Assembly (NCBI RefSeq): GCF_016599855.1
Contig: NZ_CP067041.1
Span: 3,968,001-4,032,000, forward strand
DNA from: Bradyrhizobium diazoefficiens
Lineage (GTDB): Bacteria; Pseudomonadota; Alphaproteobacteria; Rhizobiales; Xanthobacteraceae
Reading direction: 5' to 3'
DNA: 64,000 bases
The translations under genes were made by a program, and so were the position numbers. The notes below the pieces were generated by a model. That model searched no databases. It saw only the letters and a list, made by a program, of their open reading frames with translations, and had not been told where the DNA came from. Every line of letters begins with the position of its first letter. Positions within the stretch are counted from its first letter, which is position 1. Positions 37,991 to 46,826 of this stretch are shown here, one piece after another.

Positions 37991-39085
37991 ATGAGTCTCC
38001 CGAAAGACGACGCCGCGGTGCTCTCGGCGCGCTGGACCGAGGGCGTGTTGCTCAAGCGCGACGTGTTCTCGACCGTCGAACGCGGCCGCTTCTGCAATGA
38101 CAGCGGTGAGGTCGAGGCAGTGCTGCGCCGGCTCGATGAAGTCCCGTGGTGGTCGTTCCTGCTGGCGCGCCATCTGTTCGCGCGTGAGAAGCACGCGCTG
38201 GCGCTTGCCAAGGGCCTCAATGTCGGGCCCGAGTTGCTCTGGGCCGGCCGCCGTGCACTGGTGCGCGGCTTCGTCGACGGCGTCGCGCTGCATCTGGCGA
38301 AGCCCCATGGCGATCTCGCCTATTTCCGCTCGGCCAAGGCGACGCTGCGCCGGCTGCGCCGCGCTGGCATCTGCCACAACGATCTCGCCAAGGAGCAGAA
38401 CTGGCTGGTTGGTCGCGACGGGCGCGCCTATGTGACAGACTTTCAGCTTGCGGCCTGCTTCAACCGACGCGGCCGGCTCTATCGCATCCTCGCTTATGAA
38501 GACCTCCGGCATCTGCTCAAGCACAAGCGCTCCTACGCGCCCGAGGCGCTGACGCCGCGCGAGCGAAAGATCCTGGCGAAGAAATCGTTCGCCGCGAGCC
38601 TGTGGCTCGCCACCGGCAAGAAGGTCTACCGCGCGGTCACCCGTGGCCTGTTCAACTTCACCGACCGCGAGGGTGGTGGCCGCCGTCTTGTCAACGACGC
38701 GCCGGTGCTGACTGCGCTGATCCGCAAGAACCCGGCCGTGCGGGACACTGCCATCGTCGCCTTTGCCGACCGGCGCTCCGGCGTCGGGCTCTATGCGTTC
38801 GTGGAAGCGGATCAGGCCGCGCTGGAAAGTCAGCTCCGCAACGAGCTCACCGCCGCGAAGGGTCCCAAACCGCCGGAACACATCCAGATCGTCCACGCGC
38901 TGCCGCGCGATACCAGCGGCAAGCCGCGCACCGAGATCCTGCAGTTGGTCGCCATGAACCAGCTCGACCTGATCGAGCCGATGATCAAGAACGACCGGGA
39001 CCGCGCTTTCCTCAAGGACATCTTGGAGCAGCGCAAGAACCTGCGCGACCGCTTCAACTTCGAGGCGGACCTGCCGACGAGCTAG
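37991..39085 (+). CDS. Protein-kinase-like domain fused to an ANL-type C-terminal domain
   Basis: In the 364-aa product, residues 80-180 hold a kinase-like catalytic loop HNDLAKEQN (His129, Asp131, Asn137) and a metal-binding TDFQLA (Asp150), the layout of small atypical kinases such as the RIO and LPS-kinase groups, but no glycine-rich loop is obvious. Residues 236-322 match the C-terminal subdomain of acyl-CoA synthetases, ending in LPRDTSGKPRTEIL with the catalytic-type Lys311; the large adenylation domain is absent. ATG 37991 is chosen; the frame is open 24 nt upstream within trmFO. It lies 7 nt after trmFO. Enzymatic activity and substrate are unknown. Confidence 0.75.
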   Translation: MSLPKDDAAVLSARWTEGVLLKRDVFSTVERGRFCNDSGEVEAVLRRLDEVPWWSFLLARHLFAREKHALALAKGLNVGPELLWAGRRALVRGFVDGVALHLAKPHGDLAYFRSAKATLRRLRRAGICHNDLAKEQNWLVGRDGRAYVTDFQLAACFNRRGRLYRILAYEDLRHLLKHKRSYAPEALTPRERKILAKKSFAASLWLATGKKVYRAVTRGLFNFTDREGGGRRLVNDAPVLTALIRKNPAVRDTAIVAFADRRSGVGLYAFVEADQAALESQLRNELTAAKGPKPPEHIQIVHALPRDTSGKPRTEILQLVAMNQLDLIEPMIKNDRDRAFLKDILEQRKNLRDRFNFEADLPTS

Positions 39086-39156
39086 CGCAAACAGTGCCTT
39101 GAAGCGTCCACATTGGCGATAGAGAAGCAGGTTGACAATTCGGGCATGACGGGGTC

Positions 39157-39729
39157 ATGGGCACTCGGGGGACGTTGATAAATCGTGTGGTTGGCGGGTT
39201 GATCGCTGGCCTGCTGCTGGCGGTTGCACCGGCGATGGCCGAGTCCCCGGCCGAGCAGATCTCCGGTTTCCGCCTCAAGCATGGTGAGCGGCGCGTCGTA
39301 CGCGATGCCACCCTCGACCGTATTGCGATGGAGCAGGCCCGCGCGATGGCGGCCAAGGACGATCTCAGCCACGAGACGCTCGGCCCGTTCAACAGGCGCA
39401 TTGCGCCGGCTGGCGCAGGCCGTGCCGCCGAGAACATCGCTTACGGCTACGACAACTTCGAGAAGACGCTGGGCCAGTGGATCGACTCCTCTGGCCACCG
39501 CAAGAACCTGCTGCTGCACAACGCCTCCCGCGTGGGGATCGCGAGCGCGAAGAACGCCAGCGGCAAGCGTACCTACTGGGCCATGGAGATCGCCGGCGAC
39601 TATGAGCCGAAGCGGGGCAAGGGCAAGAAGGACAGCGAGCCGCTGGTGGCTGTGAAACGAGACATCACGCCCGCCGGCAACCCCAAATCCGGCAACTGCC
39701 ATTTCAAGCTGCTCGGCCTCTGCATCTGA
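39157..39729 (+). CDS. Secreted CAP-domain (SCP/PR1-like) protein
   Basis: The 190-aa product has a signal peptide (hydrophobic core ending APAMAE) and a CAP fold of about 120 residues with LDRIAMEQARAMAAKDDLSH, AENIAYGYDNFEKTLGQW, SSGHRKNLLLHNASRVGIA and a final strand with TYWAMEIAG. CAP proteins are extracytoplasmic; bacterial members have no settled function. A short basic tail with one cysteine pair at the end (GNCHFKLLGLC) follows. Confidence 0.85.
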   Translation: MGTRGTLINRVVGGLIAGLLLAVAPAMAESPAEQISGFRLKHGERRVVRDATLDRIAMEQARAMAAKDDLSHETLGPFNRRIAPAGAGRAAENIAYGYDNFEKTLGQWIDSSGHRKNLLLHNASRVGIASAKNASGKRTYWAMEIAGDYEPKRGKGKKDSEPLVAVKRDITPAGNPKSGNCHFKLLGLCI

Positions 39730-39815
39730 GGCAAGTCTTAGCTTCGTTCGTTGCTTGCTCGCGTTCTCGAGCGCGTTTAGTTCATGCACGGAGATTCCGT
39801 GCCGCGGAGGGGCGA

Positions 39816-40994
39816 GTGATCGACATCGAGCGAATACGAACCGACACGCCGGCCACCTCCCGGCTTGCTTACCTGCACAATGCCGGCGCCGCGCTTATGC
39901 CAACCATCGTTGTAGCGACGATGAAGTCGCATATCGATTTGGAGAGCGAGATCGGAGGCTATGCCGCTGCCGACCGCGAGTCCGAGCGCCTTGACTCGGT
40001 CTACGGCTCGGTGGCGCGACTGCTGAATGCCTCGCCGGACGAGATCGCGCTCATGGAGAACGCGACCGTTGCCTGGCAGATGGCGTTCTATGCACTGCAA
40101 TTTCGCGCCGGCGACCGGATCCTGACTGCAGAGGCGGAATACGCCGCCAACTATGTCGCCTTTCTTCAGGTCGCCAAGAGAACGGGCGCGATCGTCGAAA
40201 TCGTACCGAGTGATGCCAGTGGCGAGCTCGACATCCACGCGCTCGAACGCATGATCGACGAGCGTGTCAAGGTGATCGCCATCACCTGGGTCCCGACCAA
40301 TGGCGGACTGGTCAATCCCGCCGCAGCCGTTGGCAAAATCGCACGCGCGCACGGCATTCCATACCTGCTCGACGCCTGCCAGGCGGTCGGCCAGATGCAG
40401 GTTGATGTCGAAGCCATCGGTTGTGACATGCTATCCGCTACAGGGCGCAAATTCCTGCGCGGCCCGCGCGGCACCGGCTTCCTTTACGTCCGCCGGCCAC
40501 TGCTGCAACGGCTCGAACCGCCGATGATCGACCACTTCGCGGCGCCTTGGGTCTCACGGGACCACTATCAGCTCCGCGACGATGCGCGCCGGTTCGAGAC
40601 CTGGGAGAACAATTACGCGGCGCGTCTCGGGCTTGGAGCTGCCGTCGACTACGCCCTCGCGATCGGTCTCGGCCCGATCGAGCGACGCTGCCGCCTGCTG
40701 GCGGACCGTCTCCGGAGCGGCCTCGCCTCGGTTCGCGGCGTCACCATTCGCGATCTCGGCCGTGCGCCTGGCGCGATCGTCAGCTTCACGATGCAGGGCT
40801 ACGAGGCCGACGCAATTGTCAGCAGCGCCGCTGCGGCCGGCATTACGATTGGCGCCTCGCATCCGTCGAGCACCCGCATTGATGCCGAAGTCCGCGCGCT
40901 GCCAGTGGTCGTACGGGCGTCGCCACATTACTACAACACTGAAGCCGAGATCGATTGGCTGATCGCCCACCTCGCAGGTCTGGCGCAGCGATAA
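39816..40994 (+). CDS. Class V aminotransferase-fold PLP enzyme (EgtE/cysteine desulfurase-like)
   Basis: The 392-aa enzyme has the class V layout: substrate loop NAGAALMP near the N-terminus, the PLP-aspartate region LLDACQAVGQMQ and the Schiff-base lysine in SATGRKFLRGPRGTGFLYV. The last block is typical of the EgtE/hercynylcysteine-lyase and isopenicillin-epimerase-like branch, rather than IscS, and the long cysteine loop of NifS-type enzymes is not seen. The start is GTG 39816 after GGGGCGA. No ergothioneine partner genes are adjacent, so the substrate stays open. Confidence 0.82.
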   Translation: MIDIERIRTDTPATSRLAYLHNAGAALMPTIVVATMKSHIDLESEIGGYAAADRESERLDSVYGSVARLLNASPDEIALMENATVAWQMAFYALQFRAGDRILTAEAEYAANYVAFLQVAKRTGAIVEIVPSDASGELDIHALERMIDERVKVIAITWVPTNGGLVNPAAAVGKIARAHGIPYLLDACQAVGQMQVDVEAIGCDMLSATGRKFLRGPRGTGFLYVRRPLLQRLEPPMIDHFAAPWVSRDHYQLRDDARRFETWENNYAARLGLGAAVDYALAIGLGPIERRCRLLADRLRSGLASVRGVTIRDLGRAPGAIVSFTMQGYEADAIVSSAAAAGITIGASHPSSTRIDAEVRALPVVVRASPHYYNTEAEIDWLIAHLAGLAQR

Positions 40995-41000
40995 CGTCCT

Positions 41001-42245
41001 TTACGTACAGCGCGCGCTCAATCCGGACGCACTTAGCCTCGCCATCACCTCGTCGAGATGGGCGCTGTCGCGGGTCTCGATGACGAGTTGCAGCAGTGTC
41101 GCCTTGGCCGGCAGGTCGGAGAAGGTCCGTTGGTGCGAGACCTCGATGATGTTGGCGCCGGCTTCGGCGAGAAGTGCAGCCACCGCGGCCAACTGGCCCG
41201 GCCTGTCAGGAATATCGAGCGAGAGCTGCGTCAGCCGCCCCTCGCGCGCGAGCTCGCGTGTCAGCACCGAGGCGATCAGCCTGGTGTCGATGTTGCCGCC
41301 GCTCAGCACCAGACCAACCTTCTCGCCGGCGAAGCGCGAGGGATCGGACATGATCGCCGCAAGGCCCGCGGCACCAGCTCCCTCGACGACCGTCTTCTCG
41401 ATCGAGATCAGGGTCGCGGCCGCGCGCTCGAGCTCGGCTTCATTGACGAGCGCGATGTCATCGACGAGGCGGCGGACGATTTCGGTCGTGATCTTGCCGG
41501 GTGATTTGACCGCGATGCCTTCGGCCAGCGTATCGCCCCGCGCGGGCAGATTGCCGCCATGGATGGCGTTGTACATCGAGGGATAGAGCCAGGCTTCGAC
41601 GCCGAGGATCCGCAGCGACGGCTTGAGCGACTTCGCGGCAATGGCGATGCCGCTGATCAGGCCGCCCCCGCCGATCGGGACAACCAGCGTGTCGAGCTCC
41701 GGCACCGCCTTAAGCATCTCAAGCCCGACCGTGCCCTGCCCCGCGATGACGAGCGGGTCGTCATAGGGGTGGACGAAGATCATGCCGCGGGCTTCGCCGT
41801 GGCTCCGCGCAAACGCAGCCGCCTCCTCCAGCGTCGCGCCTGTCACGACCACCTCGGCGCCATGATGCCTGGTGTTCTCGATCTTCACCATCGGCGTGCC
41901 CACGGGCATGACGATGGTGGCGGGAATGCCGAGCCGCTTGGCATGATAGGCAACGCCCTGCGCGTGGTTGCCCGCCGACATCGCGACCACACCGCGCGCA
42001 CGCTCCTCCGGGGTGAGCGCCGTGAGCCGGTTCAGCGCACCGCGCTCCTTGAACGAGGACGTGAACTGGAGGTTCTCGAATTTGAGCCAGAGCTCGCAGC
42101 CGCAGATGCTGCTCAGCGTCCGGCTGTAGTTACAGGGCGTCTCGACAACGGCACCCCGGATCGTCTCCGCGGCGGCATGAATGTCGGCGGGCGCGACCGG
42201 AAAGCCGCTCAGATCGGGGGATACGGTTTGGGACAAGTCGGCCAT
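41001..42245 (-). CDS. ilvA: Threonine ammonia-lyase
   Basis: The enzyme deaminates threonine to 2-oxobutyrate, feeding isoleucine synthesis or catabolism. The 414-aa product has the PLP lysine in SSFKERGA, the glycine loop SAGNHAQGVA and, in the last 80 residues or so, a single ACT-type regulatory domain (LSLDIPDRPGQLAAVAALLAEAGANI, described by its ends only). The single ACT domain and the length fit the shorter threonine deaminase class. It runs convergent to the aminotransferase gene with 6 nt between them. Confidence 0.92.
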   Translation of the reverse strand: MADLSQTVSPDLSGFPVAPADIHAAAETIRGAVVETPCNYSRTLSSICGCELWLKFENLQFTSSFKERGALNRLTALTPEERARGVVAMSAGNHAQGVAYHAKRLGIPATIVMPVGTPMVKIENTRHHGAEVVVTGATLEEAAAFARSHGEARGMIFVHPYDDPLVIAGQGTVGLEMLKAVPELDTLVVPIGGGGLISGIAIAAKSLKPSLRILGVEAWLYPSMYNAIHGGNLPARGDTLAEGIAVKSPGKITTEIVRRLVDDIALVNEAELERAAATLISIEKTVVEGAGAAGLAAIMSDPSRFAGEKVGLVLSGGNIDTRLIASVLTRELAREGRLTQLSLDIPDRPGQLAAVAALLAEAGANIIEVSHQRTFSDLPAKATLLQLVIETRDSAHLDEVMARLSASGLSARCT

Positions 42246-42290
42246 AGGACAGCATAGTGCATTTGGCCGGGCCCGGCGATAAGCCAGCCG

Positions 42291-43154
42291 CTATTTGGTA
42301 AATTCCCGAGAACGTGAAGCCCGCCACAGCGTCCATAGTGTGCGCAGCCGCGACGCCGGCTGCGGCGCGAAGGGATTGCGCCCCGGGCGCGACAGGCGCT
42401 TGAGATCGGCTCGTGCCTGGCTCAGGGGTAGGAACGCCGGCCGCACCGAGGGCGGCACGTGCGCCAGCAGTGACGAGGCCGTCTCCAGATGCTGCCGCGC
42501 CTCGCGGATGAGCTGGTCCAGCACGGCATGGAGATTGGGCGTCTCCTTGCCGGCGAACACCTCCTCCGTGGCGCAGCCATGGCTGGTCAGGAATTGCTGC
42601 GGCAGGAACAATTGCCGGTGAGCAGAATCCCGCGGCAGGTTCGCAATCACCTGCGCGATGCCCTGGGCCAGCCCGGCGTGCCGCGCGAGATGCTCGGCCT
42701 CATCCGAAGGTCCGCCCATGATCCGCGCCGCGAACCCGAACAAGGCCGAACAGGTCGCGTCGAGATAGCCTTCTAGCGCCGTCATGGTCGGCATCGGATC
42801 GTTGTAGAGATCGAACTGGTGCTCGTCGACGAGCAGCGACAACGGCTCGACCGGGAGCTCAAAATCACGAATGGTCCGCAGCAGCTCCGCCGCCACCGGA
42901 TTACCCTCGACGCTGCCATGGGCATGGCCCGACAACATGTCAGTCCACCATTGCAGGCGGATCTCGCCCGGCAAGGGCTGGCTCACCTGATCGCGGACGC
43001 GGACGATCTCCACATTGAAGGCATAGAGCGCCAGCAGCGCGCGACGCTCGGCAGCAGGCACGAACAGCGTTGCGACATAGCGTGGAAAGTCATGGCTGCG
43101 CACGAGGTCGGCGCAGAATGCGGCGGTGTCGGGCGGCGTCGCAGCACTGCTCAT
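42291..43154 (-). CDS. Squalene/phytoene synthase-fold protein (NDUFAF6-like)
   Basis: The 287-aa protein has the all-helical isoprenoid synthase fold (FVPAAERRALLALYAFNVEI, GEIRLQWWTDML, DEHQFDLYND, QGIAQVIANLPRD). The aspartate-rich motifs of true squalene synthases are degenerate: the first reads RVRDQVS. It is therefore probably not a classical prenyl-transferring enzyme and instead belongs to the group of the mitochondrial complex I assembly factor NDUFAF6. Its start overlaps the stop of the upstream Mth938-like gene by 4 nt (ATGA). Confidence 0.82.
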   Translation of the reverse strand: MSSAATPPDTAAFCADLVRSHDFPRYVATLFVPAAERRALLALYAFNVEIVRVRDQVSQPLPGEIRLQWWTDMLSGHAHGSVEGNPVAAELLRTIRDFELPVEPLSLLVDEHQFDLYNDPMPTMTALEGYLDATCSALFGFAARIMGGPSDEAEHLARHAGLAQGIAQVIANLPRDSAHRQLFLPQQFLTSHGCATEEVFAGKETPNLHAVLDQLIREARQHLETASSLLAHVPPSVRPAFLPLSQARADLKRLSRPGRNPFAPQPASRLRTLWTLWRASRSREFTK

Positions 43155-43543
43155 GGTACGGCAATCAGCGCGGCTGCGACGCGGCGCCGTTCGCCGATCA
43201 TGATGTTGTAAGTGCGCACGGCGGGGCCGGTCTGCATGGTGTCCAGCACCACCCTCACCGCCTTCAGGGCCTGGCGCAGCTCCGGCGGCGGCAGCCAGAC
43301 GCCGGTTCCAGTACCAACCAGAAGCGTGTCGATGCTGTTGGCGGCCGCGAACACCCGATACAGCGAATAGCGGTCGATTTTGATGGGATCGGTCACATCC
43401 CAGGCCCAGATCGCATCGGGCAGGCAGAGCAGCGAGCCCCGGTGTGACATGCCGGCGAAGGCGAAGCCGCCCTTGCCATAGGCATCGATCGGCGCCGAGC
43501 GCGGGAAATGGGGAGCGTCGGGATCGCCGGCCATGAGCTTCAT
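43151..43543 (-). CDS. Mth938-domain protein (NDUFAF3-like)
   Basis: A 130-aa single-domain protein with the Mth938 (DUF498) fold: AYGKGGFAFAGMSHRGSLL, VFAAANSIDTLLVGTGTGV and LRQALKAVRVVLDTMQTGPA followed by YNIMIGERRRVAAALI. The mitochondrial homologue NDUFAF3 helps assemble complex I. Lying between secF and the NDUFAF6-like gene and overlapping the latter, it probably belongs to the same transcript as yajC-secD-secF. The start may be ATG 43543 or the ATG 3 codons later. Confidence 0.85.
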   Translation of the reverse strand: MKLMAGDPDAPHFPRSAPIDAYGKGGFAFAGMSHRGSLLCLPDAIWAWDVTDPIKIDRYSLYRVFAAANSIDTLLVGTGTGVWLPPPELRQALKAVRVVLDTMQTGPAVRTYNIMIGERRRVAAALIAVP

Positions 43544-43594
43544 CCGAATGAGCAGACTACCCTCGCAAACTCTTGCGAAGGCATGCGGTTCGGA

Positions 43595-44620
43595 TCATGC
43601 CTTGCTTTTCTTTGCCGGCGCAGCCTTTTCGACCGCATCTTCGCGATGCTCGCCGACGCCGAGATAGATCAGGATCGGCGCCGCGATGAAGATCGAGGTG
43701 TAGGTGCCGACCAGCACCACGCCGAACATCATGACCGCCGTGAAGCTGTGGATGGCGTGACCGCCGAACAGCAGCAGCGCCAGCAGCGCCAGCGTCACCG
43801 TGAAGTGGGTGATGATGGAACGCGACAGCGTTGAGTTGATGGACTCGTTCAGCAGTTGCGGCATCGGCATCTTCTTGTAGCGCCGCAGCATTTCACGGAT
43901 ACGGTCATAGATGACGACGGTGTCGTTGAGCGAATAGCCCAAAATGGTCAGGAGCGCCGCGATGCTGGTCAGGTCGAAGTCGACTTGGCTGATCGACATG
44001 AAGCCGATGGTCAGCACGATGTCGTGCACGTTGGCGATCATGGCGCCGAGCGCGAACTGCCATTCGAAGCGGAACCAGAGATAGATCAGGATCGCGCCGA
44101 TCGCGAGCATCAGGCCGGCCATGCCCCAACCCAGCAGCTCGCCGGAGACACGCGGGCCCACCACCTCGACGCGGCGATACTCCACGGACTCGCCGAGGGC
44201 GCCGCGAACCTTGTCGACGGCTGCCTGCTGCGCCTTGTCGCCGCCCGGCTGCTCGGCAACACGGAGCAGCACGTCGGCGGGGCCGCCGAATTGCTGCAGC
44301 TGAACCTCACCAAGGCCCAGGCTGCCGAGAGTGCTACGCATCTGCGCGAGGTCGGCCGTGCCTGACTTGGCGCGCACCTCCATCAAGGTACCGCCCTTGA
44401 AGTCGATGCCGAAGTTCAGGCCGTGGGTGAAGAACAGTGTGATGGCGACGATCGACAGCACGGCCGAGATTGGAAAGCTGATGCGGCGGAAGCGCGTGAA
44501 GTCGAAATGCGTGTTGTCCGGGACGATGCGCAGCGACGGCAGGAGGCCGAGCACGCTGACCACGGTCAGCACGGCAATCAGAACGCCGAGAGAGATGAGA
44601 ACGAGTTGAGTAGTGGTCAC
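43595..44620 (-). CDS. secF: Protein translocase subunit SecF
   Basis: SecF works with SecD and YajC at the SecYEG channel, using proton flow to complete export. The 341-aa product has six membrane segments, the first followed by a periplasmic domain of about 100 residues with GLNFGIDFKGGTLMEV, and the conserved block IGYSLNDTVVIYDRIRE after the fourth. GTG 44620 is the start. It lies 16 nt after secD. The C-terminus has a short lysine-rich tail. Confidence 0.95.
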   Translation of the reverse strand: MTTTQLVLISLGVLIAVLTVVSVLGLLPSLRIVPDNTHFDFTRFRRISFPISAVLSIVAITLFFTHGLNFGIDFKGGTLMEVRAKSGTADLAQMRSTLGSLGLGEVQLQQFGGPADVLLRVAEQPGGDKAQQAAVDKVRGALGESVEYRRVEVVGPRVSGELLGWGMAGLMLAIGAILIYLWFRFEWQFALGAMIANVHDIVLTIGFMSISQVDFDLTSIAALLTILGYSLNDTVVIYDRIREMLRRYKKMPMPQLLNESINSTLSRSIITHFTVTLALLALLLFGGHAIHSFTAVMMFGVVLVGTYTSIFIAAPILIYLGVGEHREDAVEKAAPAKKSKA

Positions 44621-44636
44621 AGCCGGCCTCGAATTG

Positions 44637-46235
44637 TCAAATCGGCACAGTCTTCGGCCGCTTCCACTGCACCCACCATGCCACGATCAGGCGGGTCATG
44701 GTGAATGCGGTGAACACAGTGGTGATGATGCCGATACCGAGCGTTACAGCGAAGCCGCGCACCGGTCCGGTGCCGATCATGAACAGCACGGCAGCGGCAA
44801 TGAAGGTCGTAATGTTGGAATCGAGAATGGTCGCAAGCGCCCGCTTGAAGCCTGCGTCGATCGCCGAGATCGGGCTTCTCCCGCCGCGCAACTCCTCGCG
44901 GATGCGCTCATAGATCAGCACGTTGGAGTCGACCGCGATGCCGACCGTGAGCACGATGCCGGCGATGCCAGGCAGGGTCAGCGTGGCGCTGAGCAACGAC
45001 AACAGGCCGAAGATCATTGCGACGTTGATACACACGGCGATATTGGCGAACACGCCGAACAGCCGGTAGGTCAACAGCATGAACACGACGACCATGATCG
45101 AGCCGACATAGGCCGCAAGCTCGCCCTTCTCGATCGAGTCCTGACCGAGGCCCGGACCGACCGTGCGCTCTTCCACGACAGTCAGCGGCGCCGGTAGCGC
45201 GCCAGCGCGCAAGAGGATCGCGAGGTCGTTGGCCGACTGCACGGTGAAGCTGCCGGAGATCTGCCCCTGCCCGCCGGTGATCGGCTCGCGAATGACCGGC
45301 GCCGAGATCACCTTATTGTCGAGGATGATCGCGAAGGGAAGCCCGACATTCTCCTGCGTGGCCTGCGCGAACTTGCGCGCGCCCGAGGTATTGAACTTGA
45401 AGCTGACGACCGGCTCATTGGTACGCTGGTCGAAGGTCGCCTGGGCGTCGGTCAGATCGCCGCCCGCAACCAGCACCTGCTTCTTGACCACGTAGCTGGG
45501 CGGCGGCGGCGTGGCGGCCGGCAGGACCTCAGAGTCCGGCGGCAACCTGCCCTGCTGCGCTTGGTCCGGCGGCACCGAGGGATCGACCATGCGGAATTCC
45601 ATCTTCGCGGTCTTGCCCAGCAGTTCCTTCAAATGGGTGGGATCCTGCAAACCCGGCACCTGCACCAGGATGCGGTCGTTACCCTGACGCTGGATGATAG
45701 GCTCGACGGTGCCGAGCTCGTTGACGCGCTTCTCGACGATCTGGATCGACTGCTCGATGGTCTTGCGCAAACGCTCGATCATCGCGGACTCAGGAATACT
45801 GAGGCGGATCAATCCGCCACCAGCATCAGCGACATCAAGGTCGCGCTGACCGCTGGACCCTATAAGGCCGCCAATCGGCTGCGCAAGCTCGCGCAGCTTG
45901 GCCAGCACCGTCTGGACGTCCGCGTCCTTGACGCGCACCTCGACGGCATCGCCCTTGGTTACGAGACCGGTGTAAACGATCTTGGCCTCGCGCAGCACGC
46001 GACGGACGTCGTCGCGGATCTGGTCGAGCCTTTCCTTCTTCACATAATTGGAGTCGACCTCGAGCTGCAGAGAGGAGCCGCCCTGAAGGTCGAGGCCGAG
46101 CACGAGCCTGCGCTGCGCCCAGGCGGGCCAGGTCTTCACCTGCGCCTCGGGGAAGAAGTTCGGGACCGCGCAGAGGCACACGATCAGCGCCGTTAGGATG
46201 ATCCCGAGCGCCTTCCACCGCGTGAAATACAACAT
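44637..46235 (-). CDS. secD: Protein translocase subunit SecD
   Basis: SecD is the larger of the two Sec accessory membrane proteins. The 532-aa product has one N-terminal membrane segment, the motif RLVLGLDLQGGSSLQLEVD, a large periplasmic part with the P1 domains (up to about residue 340) and five C-terminal membrane segments containing TLPGIAGIVLTVGIAVDSNVLIYERIREEL. It follows yajC by about 45 nt and precedes secF by 16 nt, the standard order. Confidence 0.96.
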   Translation of the reverse strand: MLYFTRWKALGIILTALIVCLCAVPNFFPEAQVKTWPAWAQRRLVLGLDLQGGSSLQLEVDSNYVKKERLDQIRDDVRRVLREAKIVYTGLVTKGDAVEVRVKDADVQTVLAKLRELAQPIGGLIGSSGQRDLDVADAGGGLIRLSIPESAMIERLRKTIEQSIQIVEKRVNELGTVEPIIQRQGNDRILVQVPGLQDPTHLKELLGKTAKMEFRMVDPSVPPDQAQQGRLPPDSEVLPAATPPPPSYVVKKQVLVAGGDLTDAQATFDQRTNEPVVSFKFNTSGARKFAQATQENVGLPFAIILDNKVISAPVIREPITGGQGQISGSFTVQSANDLAILLRAGALPAPLTVVEERTVGPGLGQDSIEKGELAAYVGSIMVVVFMLLTYRLFGVFANIAVCINVAMIFGLLSLLSATLTLPGIAGIVLTVGIAVDSNVLIYERIREELRGGRSPISAIDAGFKRALATILDSNITTFIAAAVLFMIGTGPVRGFAVTLGIGIITTVFTAFTMTRLIVAWWVQWKRPKTVPI

Positions 46236-46278
46236 CGACTGGACCTGTCAGATCAGGAGATTTGAGATGCTCGCGCGC

Positions 46279-46647
46279 TCACTTCGCCGCGGCGTCGTCC
46301 TTGGCGCTTTCCTTCGCGCTGTCCTTGGCCGGCTCGCCCTTGGCGCGCACGCCCGAGATCATCGACCGCATCTGGCGTACCCGCACGCCGTCGGAAATCT
46401 CGAACTCGATCTGGTCGTCGTCGACGACCTTGGTGACCTTGCCGACGAGACCGCCCGAGGTCACGACGGTGTCGCCGCGGCGGATGTTCTTCACGAGCTC
46501 GGCATGATCCTTCACCTTCTTCTGCTGCGGGCGCAGAATCAGGAAGTACATGATCACGAAGATCAGCGCGAACGGCAGCAGCGACATCAACATGCTGTTG
46601 GTGTCACCGGCGCCCGCAGCCTGGGCATACGCAGGGGTAATCAGCAT
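46279..46647 (-). CDS. yajC: Preprotein translocase subunit YajC
   Basis: A 122-aa membrane protein with one N-terminal helix (LLPFALIFVIMYFLILRPQQ) followed by the conserved cytoplasmic KKVKDHAELVKNIRRGDTVVTSGGLVGKV. It belongs to the SecDF-YajC complex. The C-terminal tail is rich in Lys, Ala and Asp. It is the first gene of the minus-strand Sec cluster and probably carries its promoter in the 180 bp separating it from the divergent DUF815 ATPase gene. Confidence 0.95.
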   Translation of the reverse strand: MLITPAYAQAAGAGDTNSMLMSLLPFALIFVIMYFLILRPQQKKVKDHAELVKNIRRGDTVVTSGGLVGKVTKVVDDDQIEFEISDGVRVRQMRSMISGVRAKGEPAKDSAKESAKDDAAAK

Positions 46648-46826
46648 TCGGACGATCCTCGTGGAAACGGGGGAAGCCGGTCAGGCCCTTGCGGCGACCG
46701 GTTCGGTCAAATTCGCGCGGACTATAGCGACCACCGCCCCAATTGCAACGCTGCCAGACCGCCCTTTTGGCCACCTTGCGGCGCGCCGTCAGGCCCGATA
46801 AGGCTGCATTCTCAGGAACTTCGGAC

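Noticed and set aside
36730..38220. Open frame of 496 codons antisense to trmFO
   Set aside because: Shadow of trmFO and of the start of the kinase-like gene; no domain visible.
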